Shown in pieces: positions 55,641 to 64,000 of a DNA stretch of 64,000 nt (its first letter is position 1; each line of letters starts with the position of its first letter). Position numbers and translations under genes: made by a program. Source of the stretch: Saccharophagus degradans 2-40 (lineage in GTDB: Bacteria > Pseudomonadota > Gammaproteobacteria > Pseudomonadales > Cellvibrionaceae); NCBI RefSeq assembly GCF_000013665.1, contig NC_007912.1:248001-312000 (forward strand), written 5' to 3'. Below the pieces are notes generated by a model. It was not told the DNA's origin. It ran no database searches and saw only the letters and a list, made by a program, of their open reading frames with translations.

Positions 55641-57686
55641 ATGCGTATTTCTACTGCTATCACTCAATTCCTAATTGTAATTGCTACACTTATTCTAGCT
55701 GCCTGCAGTGGCTCGGGCGGAGGGGCGAATTCTGGTGGCTCTAATCCTGGTGCTAGTTCTAGCTCCAGTTCTTCGTCTTCTTCATCTAATAGCAGTTCGA
55801 GTAGCACTAGTTCGTCGTCCTCTAGTGGTGGTTCATCCGGTGCCGCGGTATCGCTCCCAAGCACTATTGCCGCAATGGATTTTGTCGCAGCTTACGATAC
55901 AGACAACGCAAATTCAGGTGATTGTGGTAATGGCCCTGTCGATATGCAAACGTCAACCGATACGCAAGGTGCGGCCTGCACGGTAGGTTGGACAAAAGCT
56001 GGCGAGTGGTTGGCTTATGATGTGAGTGTTGCTGTTACCCAAAAAATGGATATTGTGTTTCGTGTTGCTACTAACCAAAACTCACGTGCCTTAAAAGTAC
56101 AGCTAAATAACAAAACATTGGGTGTGTTAAATGTTTCTGGTACAGCGTTTGATGAATGGCAAACTGTATCGCTAAAAGACATAGAAATTCCTGCAGGCAC
56201 GCATCAATTAAAACTCGTGTGGATGACCGGGGCAATAAACGTCAATACCCTTAGTTTTACCGCGCACAGCGCCTACGGCCAAACTACCAATTTGTGGGGC
56301 AGTAACGGTGCCGAACACGACCCGAGCGGCGTGTTATCTGATTGGTCTTATGCTGGTTATCACTGGGGTGAAGAAGAGCCGCCGGTAAAATCGCCAACCA
56401 TTAATGTGGTTACCGATCACGGTGCGATAGCCGATGACGATAGCGACGATAGCGCTGCGTTTATTGCTGCATTAACCGCAGCAAATAATGGTGATGTAGT
56501 TTACGTACCCGAGGGGCGTTTTATTCTTACGCAGGTGCTAAGCATACCGAATGGTGTTGTGTTGCAGGGCGCAGGCAGCGAATTAACTACTTTATATATT
56601 CCCACCAACTTAAATGAAGCAACGGGTATAGATCCATCTTTTACTGGTGGGTTTATTGAAATGAAAGGTTCGTCGAGTGACGGCAGTAAACTTTCTACTA
56701 TTACTGCAGCGGCGGCACGAGGCAGTAATCAAATAACAGTAGAAAGTGTTGCAGGTTTAACCGTAGGCGATTGGGTGCAAATACAACAAACCGATGTGAA
56801 CGGTAACTTTTTATTAGAGGCCTTGTATGCAGGGTACACCGCAGGCTTAAGTGATTACAGTAATTTGGTTAACGATGCAGAGTTAGAGTTTTTCAGCCGC
56901 ATAACAAATATTAGTGGCAACACACTTACCCTAGAGCGACCGCTACCCATTACCGTAAGCCCTAACTATATGGCGGAATTACACAGCGTATCGGTTGCCT
57001 ACGGCGAGGTGGGTTTCGAAGGAATGACTTTAGAGTTTCCAGAAACAACCTACCCAGGTCACTTCAATGAGTTAGGGTACAACGGCATAGATATGCGCGC
57101 TCAGCACTCTTGGGTGCGAGATGTTGTAGTAAAAAATATAGATTATGGTATTAATTTAAGAGGCTCGCACTTTGTAAGCATTTTAGATTTTACTGTAATT
57201 AACACAAATGATCGCAGTGGCCACCACGGGATAAGTGTGGGGTCGTCCACCGATTGTTTAATTCGCGGTTTCGATATTCAAGCCGAACTAGTCCACGATT
57301 TAACTGTTGAATGGTATGCGTATGGCAATGTATTTACGCAAGGGCGAGGCAAAAATATTACCCTCGATCATCACCGCGCAGCAGCCTACGCCAACTTATT
57401 TACCCAAATTGATTTAGGTGAAGCAACACGCGCATGGAAAACAGGTGGCCGAAGCGATCGCGGATACAAAACCGCGGTATACAGTACGTTTTGGAACATG
57501 ACCGCCGAACAGGCGATCGATTGGCCCGCCAATGATTTCGGCCCACGTATGGTGTTTATGGGGTTAACCATGGACGGCAGTCACAGCTCTGTTTTAGATT
57601 GGGTGGTAGAAGATATTTCTGCAGATGATATATATCCACCAAACCTTTGGTTGTCGCAAAGAGAAAAAAGATTGGGGCGGCAGTAG
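55641..57686 (+). CDS. Polyserine-linker lipoprotein with CBM6-like and right-handed beta-helix domains
   Basis: 681 residues. Lipobox LAAC-SGSGGG follows a hydrophobic signal. A polyserine linker of about 30 residues (39-68) with glycines comes next. Residues 75-215 look like a CBM6 module (DCGNGPVDMQTSTDTQGAACTVGW, GEWLAYDV). The remainder (230-681) is a right-handed beta-helix: DHGAIADDDSDDSAAFIAAL, VVYVPEGRFILTQ and VLQGAGSELTTLYIP, the pectate lyase 3 type start. Polyserine linkers are typical of Saccharophagus enzymes. It may be an outer-membrane polysaccharide lyase or hydrolase. The substrate is unknown. Confidence 0.7.
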   Translation: MRISTAITQFLIVIATLILAACSGSGGGANSGGSNPGASSSSSSSSSSSNSSSSSTSSSSSSGGSSGAAVSLPSTIAAMDFVAAYDTDNANSGDCGNGPVDMQTSTDTQGAACTVGWTKAGEWLAYDVSVAVTQKMDIVFRVATNQNSRALKVQLNNKTLGVLNVSGTAFDEWQTVSLKDIEIPAGTHQLKLVWMTGAINVNTLSFTAHSAYGQTTNLWGSNGAEHDPSGVLSDWSYAGYHWGEEEPPVKSPTINVVTDHGAIADDDSDDSAAFIAALTAANNGDVVYVPEGRFILTQVLSIPNGVVLQGAGSELTTLYIPTNLNEATGIDPSFTGGFIEMKGSSSDGSKLSTITAAAARGSNQITVESVAGLTVGDWVQIQQTDVNGNFLLEALYAGYTAGLSDYSNLVNDAELEFFSRITNISGNTLTLERPLPITVSPNYMAELHSVSVAYGEVGFEGMTLEFPETTYPGHFNELGYNGIDMRAQHSWVRDVVVKNIDYGINLRGSHFVSILDFTVINTNDRSGHHGISVGSSTDCLIRGFDIQAELVHDLTVEWYAYGNVFTQGRGKNITLDHHRAAAYANLFTQIDLGEATRAWKTGGRSDRGYKTAVYSTFWNMTAEQAIDWPANDFGPRMVFMGLTMDGSHSSVLDWVVEDISADDIYPPNLWLSQREKRLGRQ

Positions 57687-57888
57687 AGTTGGTGATAATA
57701 AAAAATGTAGTTAGAGGGAAATGTAAAGAAAGGTGATATGAGTCACGTTTGGATTGCTGTGGCGTGTTTAATTCAACACACGCCTAGATTATTTTATTTG
57801 TATTGATCACAATTCTCACCGCGCTTATTCGAAGCGAGATACGTGATCAGTGCGTATAGAGTAAACAGCTACAGGACGTAACTATTAT

Positions 57889-58917
57889 ATGGAAAGAATA
57901 GATAGAACTACCCCAGATGACATTCTGTTTTATATCGCTGAGCGCGATATGTCGGTAAATGAAGTTGTTCGTACGTTGTACAACTCTCCATCCCAAGTCA
58001 CGATAGATCATTTTAATCGCGTAAACGCACATTTGATTAATAATCTTGTATCTATTGGTCAAATGGTTATTATTACGCCAGAAAATCCGCAGCAGTGTAC
58101 GCTTTGGGAAGACCTGCTTCAAAAGGCTGCGCGTCATATCGATGGCGAACTCAGTCGCCAAACTGCGCAAGAAAAAGCAGCTTTAGCTAGAAATTATGCG
58201 TTATTTAACAATGCAACATCTTATACTGGGGCTGGTATAGGCTGGGTTTCTGGATATTTTGACCAGAAGAAGAATCATGTAGTAAAAGCTCTGGATAAAA
58301 TTGAAAAGCTATATGTCGCTGAATACAGTAAAACTGGCGCATTAAAAAGTAGTGATTTCTTTACTAAGCGTCGCGCTCTTTTTCAGCAAATTGATCGAGC
58401 GGTTAATGGCATGTTAGAGCGCAGGATGTGGGGCCAAAATGTAGATGCTAATAGGATTAAATCTAGGCTTGGCTTAAGTAGTAAATCCATTGTTCATCAA
58501 TGGAAGGCGCAAGGCTACGCGACAGATATTGATGGATTTAAATCTAACTATACTCGATTAACAAATGCATCAAAGATATTTACGAGATTAGGCTATGTTT
58601 CTATAGGCTTAGAAGTTGCTGGTGGTGTTTCGAAAATAGCCGAGGCGTGTACGCTAGAGCCGGATAGTGCTTACTGCACGAAAACTAAATTTACCGAGAC
58701 GGGTCGTGTGGCGGGTAGTATTACCGGTGGTATTGGCGGCGGAGCTGCAGCGACTTATCTCACGTGTAATCTATTATTCGGTATCGAAACTGCTGGTACT
58801 AGCTTGCTTTGGTGCGGCATTGTAGCGGGTGCTATGGGGGCATACGGAGGTTCTAAATTAGGTGGTAATTATAGCGCTTCAGGTGGTGAAATTATTTATA
58901 ACTATAGTTATAAATAA
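57889..58917 (+). CDS. LysM-like domain protein with glycine-zipper C-terminus, possible toxin
   Basis: 342 residues without a signal peptide. The N-terminal ~70 residues (YIAERDMSVNEVVRTLYNSP, VNAHLINNLVSIGQMVIITPE) resemble a LysM-like domain seen in some secreted effectors. A helical middle (residues 90-200) follows, and the C-terminal ~130 residues carry a Cys-containing glycine-zipper hairpin (AGSITGGIGGGAAATYLTC, CGIVAGAMGAYGGSKLGG), which suggests membrane insertion. A small multi-pass membrane protein gene lies 40 bp downstream. The pair looks like a pore-forming toxin with its immunity protein. Type VI secretion is one route; no vgrG or PAAR gene is near. Confidence 0.5.
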   Translation: MERIDRTTPDDILFYIAERDMSVNEVVRTLYNSPSQVTIDHFNRVNAHLINNLVSIGQMVIITPENPQQCTLWEDLLQKAARHIDGELSRQTAQEKAALARNYALFNNATSYTGAGIGWVSGYFDQKKNHVVKALDKIEKLYVAEYSKTGALKSSDFFTKRRALFQQIDRAVNGMLERRMWGQNVDANRIKSRLGLSSKSIVHQWKAQGYATDIDGFKSNYTRLTNASKIFTRLGYVSIGLEVAGGVSKIAEACTLEPDSAYCTKTKFTETGRVAGSITGGIGGGAAATYLTCNLLFGIETAGTSLLWCGIVAGAMGAYGGSKLGGNYSASGGEIIYNYSYK

Positions 58918-58957
58918 TTTTTCAATTTTTGCTATTAAAAATAAATGGAAATGAGCA

Positions 58958-59320
58958 GTGATAAACGCACTAATAGATGGACTAGGTTGGCCACAATTTG
59001 TTTCATTAGTTGGCCTAATAGGTGTGTTCTTTGTGATTTTGCATGCGCTATATATTCGCGTTAGGTATCAGCAGGCAATCGATAGGGCGGTAATGGGGAA
59101 TCAATACTTTGATATGGGGGTGTTTTTCGCATTTAATAAATTATTGATGTATGGCCACTATTGTCTATTTCCTAAACGCGCAAGGCGTGCTGGCGTGCAT
59201 GAAATATTTGAAAACCTTCCTCGGGTACAGCGACTTAATTTAATTGTGTTCTGGGGATTTTTTATTGTTTGTTGCTTTTTGTTTTTTGGTGGTGCATTAC
59301 TTGATTACTGTCTTAAATAG
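58958..59320 (+). CDS. Small membrane protein, possible immunity partner
   Basis: 120 residues. Two strong membrane segments lie at the ends (FVSLVGLIGVFFVILHALYI and LIVFWGFFIVCCFLFFGGAL) around a basic cytoplasmic loop (PKRARRAGVHEIFE). It starts 40 bp after the putative toxin gene. Immunity proteins to pore-forming toxins are often such inner-membrane proteins. This role is inferred from context only. Confidence 0.5.
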   Translation: MINALIDGLGWPQFVSLVGLIGVFFVILHALYIRVRYQQAIDRAVMGNQYFDMGVFFAFNKLLMYGHYCLFPKRARRAGVHEIFENLPRVQRLNLIVFWGFFIVCCFLFFGGALLDYCLK

Positions 59321-59509
59321 CTTCTGTTTTAATTTGATTCTGTGATTTGTTGTAATCTAGTTCAGGCTGTAATTTGGGTTAACTGCTAGTAGTTCTGTTT
59401 TTGGTAATGCCTTAAGGCGCAGCTCTAATAATCACCGAGCTGATCTGTCAAAACTAAAACCACAACAAAAACTTAAGCCAAAACCAATAAAATAAAAAGC
59501 AAAATACAA

Positions 59510-59540
59510 AAAAGGCCCAACAGTTTCCTGCCGGGCCTTT
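59510..59540 (-). terminator. Terminator of the GH3 gene
   Basis: On the minus strand AAAGGCCC and GGGCCTTT arms with a 14-bp interior are followed by TTTTTTG, 24 bp after the GH3 stop codon. Confidence 0.8.
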
Positions 59541-59564
59541 ATCAAAACGCTTTAATCTTAACTA

Positions 59565-62153
59565 TTAGTCACACTTAATAGCTGCGCTATCTGCACCGCC
59601 AGGTACTAACTTCACATCGCCAAACACGATAGATGCGGGTGCATCGGTGCTTAGCATGAAGGGTGAGCGAACTTCGGCCAAGGCTTCGGCATCTGCTATG
59701 CAAGCTAGATCTATTGTTAGCTCTCCCCACTCACCAGCAGGAATTTTGCTAAGCGCTTCGTTAAGCACAAGTTTTTTACCGCATTCTTCCATGCAGTGTA
59801 TGCCTAGTGTTAGGTCGCCAGCGGGTGCTTTATCTACTTTAATGCTAAAGCTGTAAGCCGCTTTGTGTTCTAACATGCCTTGCATATTGTGTGGGTCTGG
59901 CCATGCAAAGAAGGCATTGGCTTTGCTGTCGCCTTTCCAAATTAACTGGCGAGCATCTTCTTGTACTTTCCAGTTGTAGGTGCGCATGGTTAGGTTATCG
60001 CTGTTGTGCGTTGTAACTACACTTGTTGCAATAGGTACTACCCAGTTGGCTTTGTCGCCAAGGAAGAAGCCGAGGTCGCTTTGGGGTAGGCTGTCGAAGA
60101 TGGCCATTGGCTCGTCGTCAGCGCGGCCAATTTTAACTTTGGTTTCTTCAGGTAAGTCGTCACCTTGGGTGTCAACATCGCTGTAGGTTAAGCCGTAACC
60201 ATAAGGGTAAAGCGGGGCGTAATCTTTGTCGCCTTTGTTTATTACTACTTGGTCATCATACTTTGGCCAAGAGTAAGTTAGCTTGCCTTTAAAGTCGTAG
60301 TTAATACTACCGTCGGCTTTTTTGAATAGCACATCAGAAACGCCTACACCTTCAGAGCCTGGCAGCCAAGCTGCAACAAAAGCATCGGAGGCATTAAGCT
60401 CTTTGTTTACCCAAAGTGGACGACCGGTTAAGAATACCGATACAACAGGAATGCCATCGGCTTTGAGTTTTTGTAACAAATTGATATCGCGCTTATTGTT
60501 TAGTTGGTATTCAATACCTTCAATATCGCCTACGCCTTCTGCGTAAGGGTTTTCACCAAATACTACAATCGCTACATCTGGTTTGGCTTGGTAGTTGCCG
60601 TTTTCGCTTAGCTCTACTTTACCGCCAGCGCTGCTCACTACTTGGTTAACGCCGTCGTAAATAGATGTTGCGCCAGGGAAGTCGCTGTTCACGTTGCCAG
60701 TACCCTGCCAGCTTAATGTCCAACCACCACTTTGCTTGCCGATGTTGTCTGCGCCAGAACCCGCCATTAAAACGTTCATTTTGCGGTCTAATGGCAGCAG
60801 TTTGTTTTGGTTTTTAAGCAACACTAACGATTCGCGTACAGCTTGACGAGCGATAGCGCGGTTTTCGGCAGAGCCTAGGTATTTTTCTTCTGCTGCGAAG
60901 GCGCGATCCGATGGTTTAACACCGTCGAAAATACCAGCGCGCATTTTTACACGTAAAATACGGGTAACTGCATCGTTAATTCGCGCTTCAGAGATTTCGC
61001 CGCTTTTAACTTGTGCAACGGTGTTTTCGAACATGGGTTTCCACTCATTGGGTACCATGATGATATCGACACCGGCGTTGATGGCTTGGGCACAGCTTGC
61101 ATTAGAGCAACCTTTTACTTGGCCGTGGCCATCCCAATCGCCAACCACCAAACCGTCAAAGCCCATTTGCTTTTTAAGGACATCGGTAAGCAGAGATTTA
61201 TTGCCGTGCATCTTTTCGCCATTCCAGCTATTGAAAGATGCCATGATAGTTTGCACACCTTCTTCAATGGCGCTTATATAGCCTTGGGCGTGAATATCAA
61301 TTAATTCTTGTTCGGTGGATAAGTTGTTGCCTTGGTCGTCGCCTTTGTCGGTGCCGCCATCGCCCAAAAAGTGTTTGGCGGTGGCTATAACAGTGCCGTC
61401 ACCCATAAACGCTTCGCTATTGGCTTCGCCCTGCATGCCAATAACCATGGCGCGAGCGTATTCTTTTACTATGGCGGGGTCTTCAGAGTAGCCCTCGTAA
61501 GTACGGCCCCAGCGGTCGTCGCGCACTACCGCAACAGTGGGCGCAAATACCCAGTCGATACCAGTAACTTGTACCACTTTAGCCGTGGCAGCGCCTATTT
61601 GCTGCATGAGCTTGGGGTTATGCATGGCGCCAAGGCCAATGTTGTGTGGGAAAATAGTCGCTTTAACCACGTTGTTGTGGCCGTGTACTGCATCGGTACC
61701 CCACATGGTTGGAATAGTGCTGCCGTCTATGCTGTCGTCTATAGAGGCTTCATACATGTCGTCGGCTAGGGCAACCCAGTCGGCCATGGTGGAATGTTTG
61801 TTGTCGTTAGGGAATGCGCCGCCACCGTTAAGGTAGGAGCCAAAACCATACTTTTTCATGTCTTCTTTGCTGAAGGCACGAATTTCGGGTTGGATCATTT
61901 GGGCTACTTTTTGCTCAAGGGTCATACCGCTGAGTATTGCGCTTATATCTGCTTCCATTTTGGCGTCTTTGGCAACCTTGCTAGTTACCTTGGGCCAAAT
62001 GCTGGGGTTGGCTACAGTGTTACTGGCTTGAGTAGCGGAGAGGGTTTCCGCACTTGGTTTGGTTTTGTTGCTGTCGCCTTCGTTGCAGCCGCTTAGCATT
62101 GCTGCAATTGCTAAGCTTAAAGCAAGACCTTTCTTGTTTATCTTTTTGAGCAT
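59565..62153 (-). CDS. GH3-family lipoprotein beta-glucosidase/cellodextrinase
   Basis: 862 residues. Signal and lipobox: ALSLAIAAMLSGC-NEGDS. The GH3 N-terminal barrel is seen at MWGTDAVHGHNNV, FAPTVAVVRDDRWGRTYEGYSEDP and the nucleophile motif GLVVGDWDGH near residue 339. The second sandwich domain has MAGSGADNIGKQSGGW and GGWTLSWQG. A final beta-rich domain of about 170 residues ends the protein. It resembles ExoP-type exo-1,3/1,4-beta-glucanases, which release glucose from cellodextrins or mixed-linkage glucans. Tethering to the outer membrane or periplasmic face is likely. It fits the polysaccharide-degrading lifestyle. Confidence 0.9.
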   Translation of the reverse strand: MLKKINKKGLALSLAIAAMLSGCNEGDSNKTKPSAETLSATQASNTVANPSIWPKVTSKVAKDAKMEADISAILSGMTLEQKVAQMIQPEIRAFSKEDMKKYGFGSYLNGGGAFPNDNKHSTMADWVALADDMYEASIDDSIDGSTIPTMWGTDAVHGHNNVVKATIFPHNIGLGAMHNPKLMQQIGAATAKVVQVTGIDWVFAPTVAVVRDDRWGRTYEGYSEDPAIVKEYARAMVIGMQGEANSEAFMGDGTVIATAKHFLGDGGTDKGDDQGNNLSTEQELIDIHAQGYISAIEEGVQTIMASFNSWNGEKMHGNKSLLTDVLKKQMGFDGLVVGDWDGHGQVKGCSNASCAQAINAGVDIIMVPNEWKPMFENTVAQVKSGEISEARINDAVTRILRVKMRAGIFDGVKPSDRAFAAEEKYLGSAENRAIARQAVRESLVLLKNQNKLLPLDRKMNVLMAGSGADNIGKQSGGWTLSWQGTGNVNSDFPGATSIYDGVNQVVSSAGGKVELSENGNYQAKPDVAIVVFGENPYAEGVGDIEGIEYQLNNKRDINLLQKLKADGIPVVSVFLTGRPLWVNKELNASDAFVAAWLPGSEGVGVSDVLFKKADGSINYDFKGKLTYSWPKYDDQVVINKGDKDYAPLYPYGYGLTYSDVDTQGDDLPEETKVKIGRADDEPMAIFDSLPQSDLGFFLGDKANWVVPIATSVVTTHNSDNLTMRTYNWKVQEDARQLIWKGDSKANAFFAWPDPHNMQGMLEHKAAYSFSIKVDKAPAGDLTLGIHCMEECGKKLVLNEALSKIPAGEWGELTIDLACIADAEALAEVRSPFMLSTDAPASIVFGDVKLVPGGADSAAIKCD

Positions 62154-62588
62154 AATTGCTACCTATTCTCCAACTATAGAGTCAATCTATGGTTCATCTG
62201 AATGGCTGGGGCCATGTGCTTCGGGGTATAAATTGTTAGCTGTTATTCCAGTTACGGCTTAGTTGCGTGTAACCCCCCAGTTTGGCCTGTGAATATAGGG
62301 TACGCCTGTGTGTTCCGTCGTTCTGTTAAAGGTACTAGAACGTCCTAACGTAAAAAAGAACGCCGTATGAGATAAGTGAACCCAACAAAACAGAAGTTCA
62401 CACCAAATAAAAGTGGCACTGCTGTCAATAAAGTGGCCAATAGTTAAGCGGGAAACCAATTTAAACAAAAAACGTGGTTTTAGTGACAGGTTAAAAGTGG
62501 TTCAATTTACCTTCACTTTAGTGCCATAGCGTTACGCAGTAGTTGCGTACCCTATTGGTAATTACAACTATAGCTAAAAGGTTAACAA
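62154..62588. other. Divergent promoter region between GH3 and mscS genes
   Basis: 435 bp with both promoters. No clear sugar-regulator operator was identified. AT-rich stretches near 62340-62360 and 62460-62540 may hold -10/-35 elements. No coding region seen. Confidence 0.4.
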
Positions 62589-63446
62589 ATGAAGGAAGAA
62601 TTAGAGACGGTTACCGGCCTATATCAAATGGCAATTGAATACCTTGTAACCTATAGTTTTCAGCTATTAGCTGCACTTATTATTCTGCTGGTGGGTTGGT
62701 TTATTGCTGCCAAGGTTGCCAATGCCGTACAGGCACTGTGCGAGAAGCGCAATATAGATGTAACCCTAAGCCGCTTTATTGCCAGTACGGTTAAAACCAT
62801 TTTAATTGTAATGGTGGGTATTGTTGCCTTGGGTAAGCTAGGCATAAGTGTTACCCCCTTTGTTGCGGCAATTGGTGCTTTAACGTTCGGTTTATCTTTA
62901 GCTGCGCAGGGGTTGGTTGCTAACTACGGCGCGGGTATCAATATTATTATTGGTCGACCATTTGTGGTTGGCGACACCATTAGTGTGTGTGGTGTAACAG
63001 GGCAGGTCACAGAGGTGCGCTTGGGGTTAACGCGTTTGGTGAACGAAGACCGCGTTACTATTACTATCCCCAATAAGCACATAATTGGCGAAATATTGCA
63101 TAACTCTAACGAAGCCACTTTGGTAGAGGCGAGTGTGGGGGTAGCTTACGATGCGGATATTGATAAGGCCATTGAAGCAATTAAAGAGGCTATTGTAAGT
63201 ACCGAGGGCGTGCCAGAGGATGCGACACCAATAATAGGTATTGAAGCCTTTGCCGATAGCAGTATCAATATTGGCTACCGCTATAAAGTAGAAACCAACC
63301 GCTTTTATCAAACCACTTACGCCGTTAATTTGGCTATTTTACGAGCGTTAAACAACGTTGGTGTAGCAATACCGTTTCCGCAGCGTGAAATTAAAATCTT
63401 AAATGGCTCTGTGTTGAATAACTCAGCACCCAATAATCCTGTTTAG
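62589..63446 (+). CDS. Small-conductance mechanosensitive channel, MscS family
   Basis: 285 residues, the length of E. coli MscS. Three membrane segments: LLAALIILLVGWFIAAKV, ILIVMVGIVALGKLGI and the pore helix AIGALTFGLSLAAQGLVANYGAGI, with the Gly/Ala-rich TM3 pattern. The beta domain has IIGRPFVVGDTISVCGVTGQVTEV and ends with PFPQREIKIL. It opens under membrane tension at hypo-osmotic shock. Close relatives with other substrates exist, so the exact gene name is not certain. Confidence 0.9.
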   Translation: MKEELETVTGLYQMAIEYLVTYSFQLLAALIILLVGWFIAAKVANAVQALCEKRNIDVTLSRFIASTVKTILIVMVGIVALGKLGISVTPFVAAIGALTFGLSLAAQGLVANYGAGINIIIGRPFVVGDTISVCGVTGQVTEVRLGLTRLVNEDRVTITIPNKHIIGEILHNSNEATLVEASVGVAYDADIDKAIEAIKEAIVSTEGVPEDATPIIGIEAFADSSINIGYRYKVETNRFYQTTYAVNLAILRALNNVGVAIPFPQREIKILNGSVLNNSAPNNPV

Positions 63447-63474
63447 CTCAGCCTGACATATATGCGCGTAAAAA

Positions 63475-63912
63475 TTAATCGCTTTGCATTAAGGTGGTTA
63501 ATTTTTGCTTGGCTAACAAGTACTCATCGGGGTGGGAGCGTTTAATTTTGTTTAGTTTACGAATAACGCTGTCCACCTCATCGAGCAAATCTTCTTTGTT
63601 TGCTTTGCCAAGTTTGGCCTTTTCTATGCGTTGCTGCATTGCGGTGTAGTTTGCCACAGCTTGCTTATCTTCGTGATTTAACTCGCTTGGCAAGTTTTTA
63701 ATTAGAACTAACATCGCCTGATGAACAAGATTTAACTGTTGGCCGTAGCTGGCAACATTTTCGATTATGTTTTGTTCCAATTCTGGGTTGCTGGAGTGTA
63801 CGTTTTTAATGTTAATAAAACCGGTTTGTACGCTGAGTGTTTTTATCCACAATTCCCAGGGGTTTATAGATTGGTGAATGTCACCGGAGAGGGGGAGTTC
63901 GAAGTTAGACAT
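63475..63912 (-). CDS. Conserved hypothetical 145-residue helical protein
   Basis: Family not recognised. It has no signal peptide or membrane segment. The N-terminal ~40 residues contain NPWELWIKTLSVQTGFINI; the rest is helical and charged (NYTAMQQRIEKAKLGKANKEDLLDEVDSVI). AAGGAA lies 9 bp before the ATG. It converges on mscS with 28 bp between stops. Codon use looks normal for the chromosome. Confidence 0.55.
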   Translation of the reverse strand: MSNFELPLSGDIHQSINPWELWIKTLSVQTGFINIKNVHSSNPELEQNIIENVASYGQQLNLVHQAMLVLIKNLPSELNHEDKQAVANYTAMQQRIEKAKLGKANKEDLLDEVDSVIRKLNKIKRSHPDEYLLAKQKLTTLMQSD

Positions 63913-64000
63913 AGCGCAAATTCCTTCTGGCTGTAATCACAATTGTCAGAAATTAATGGTGCGCCTGTTAATAAAAGATAGCTAGCGTTTTAAGCGCCAA

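Noticed and set aside
55750-55850. Polyserine stretch as a sequence or frameshift artefact
   Set aside because: The frame stays open on both sides, and such linkers are typical of polysaccharide-degrading marine bacteria.

Overview
The window comes from a polysaccharide-degrading marine gammaproteobacterium of the Cellvibrionaceae type, probably close to Saccharophagus or Teredinibacter. The signs are a GH3 lipoprotein glucosidase, secreted proteins with CBM6 and CBM56-like modules, a polyserine linker behind a lipobox, and a Pseudomonas-like dapF/lysA/lptM and glnK/amtB neighbourhood. This placement is inferred from gene content only.

Positions 1 to 26704 are the inside and right end of a mobile genomic island. 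It interrupts comM, of which only the 5' part (26705-27547) remains next to it. The boundary reads 5'-TGT followed by two 20-bp-spaced repeats, as at the ends of Tn7-like elements, and comM is a known insertion hotspot for such elements. The transposition genes and left end are not in the window. The cargo looks like anti-phage and conflict genes:
(a) an Avs-like nuclease/STAND NTPase running off the window start;
(b) a six-gene operon (two unknown genes, XseA, XseB, OLD/TOPRIM ATPase, UvrD-like helicase), which resembles a Gabija pair joined to an exonuclease VII;
(c) two copies of an AbiEi-like gene on a 1.17-kb direct duplication;
(d) a small XRE regulator with two perfect operators and a divergent zinc-ribbon membrane protein;
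(e) a PfkB kinase/deoxyribosyltransferase fusion;
(f) a sigma factor, a small unknown protein and an ImmA/IrrE protease, divergent from a metallo-beta-lactamase protein, an E2-E1-JAB fusion and a multi-pass membrane protein. Both divergent promoters carry the same bipartite motif;
(g) a membrane protein plus HNH nuclease;
(h) a wHTH protein/nucleotidyltransferase/PP2C unit.

Positions 26705 to 63912 are chromosomal backbone. They hold the comM remnant, a MITE-like element, a CBM56/CBM6 protein with an EEP domain, ubiK, and the urease genes (ureD, ureABC, ureEFG and a nickel permease). The urea ABC transporter urtABCDE follows, then a TorF-type porin with glnK-amtB and a second glnK. After these come a SutA-like protein, DUF484, dapF, lysA, lptM, cobQ, an M64 peptidase lipoprotein, a beta-helix lipoprotein, a possible toxin/immunity pair, a GH3 glucosidase and an MscS channel. 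Sigma-54-type promoters precede urtA and the TorF-glnK-amtB operon, which ties the urea and ammonium genes to nitrogen control: urea is imported by Urt, split by nickel urease, and ammonium uptake is gated by PII proteins.

No tRNA, rRNA or CRISPR array was recognised.
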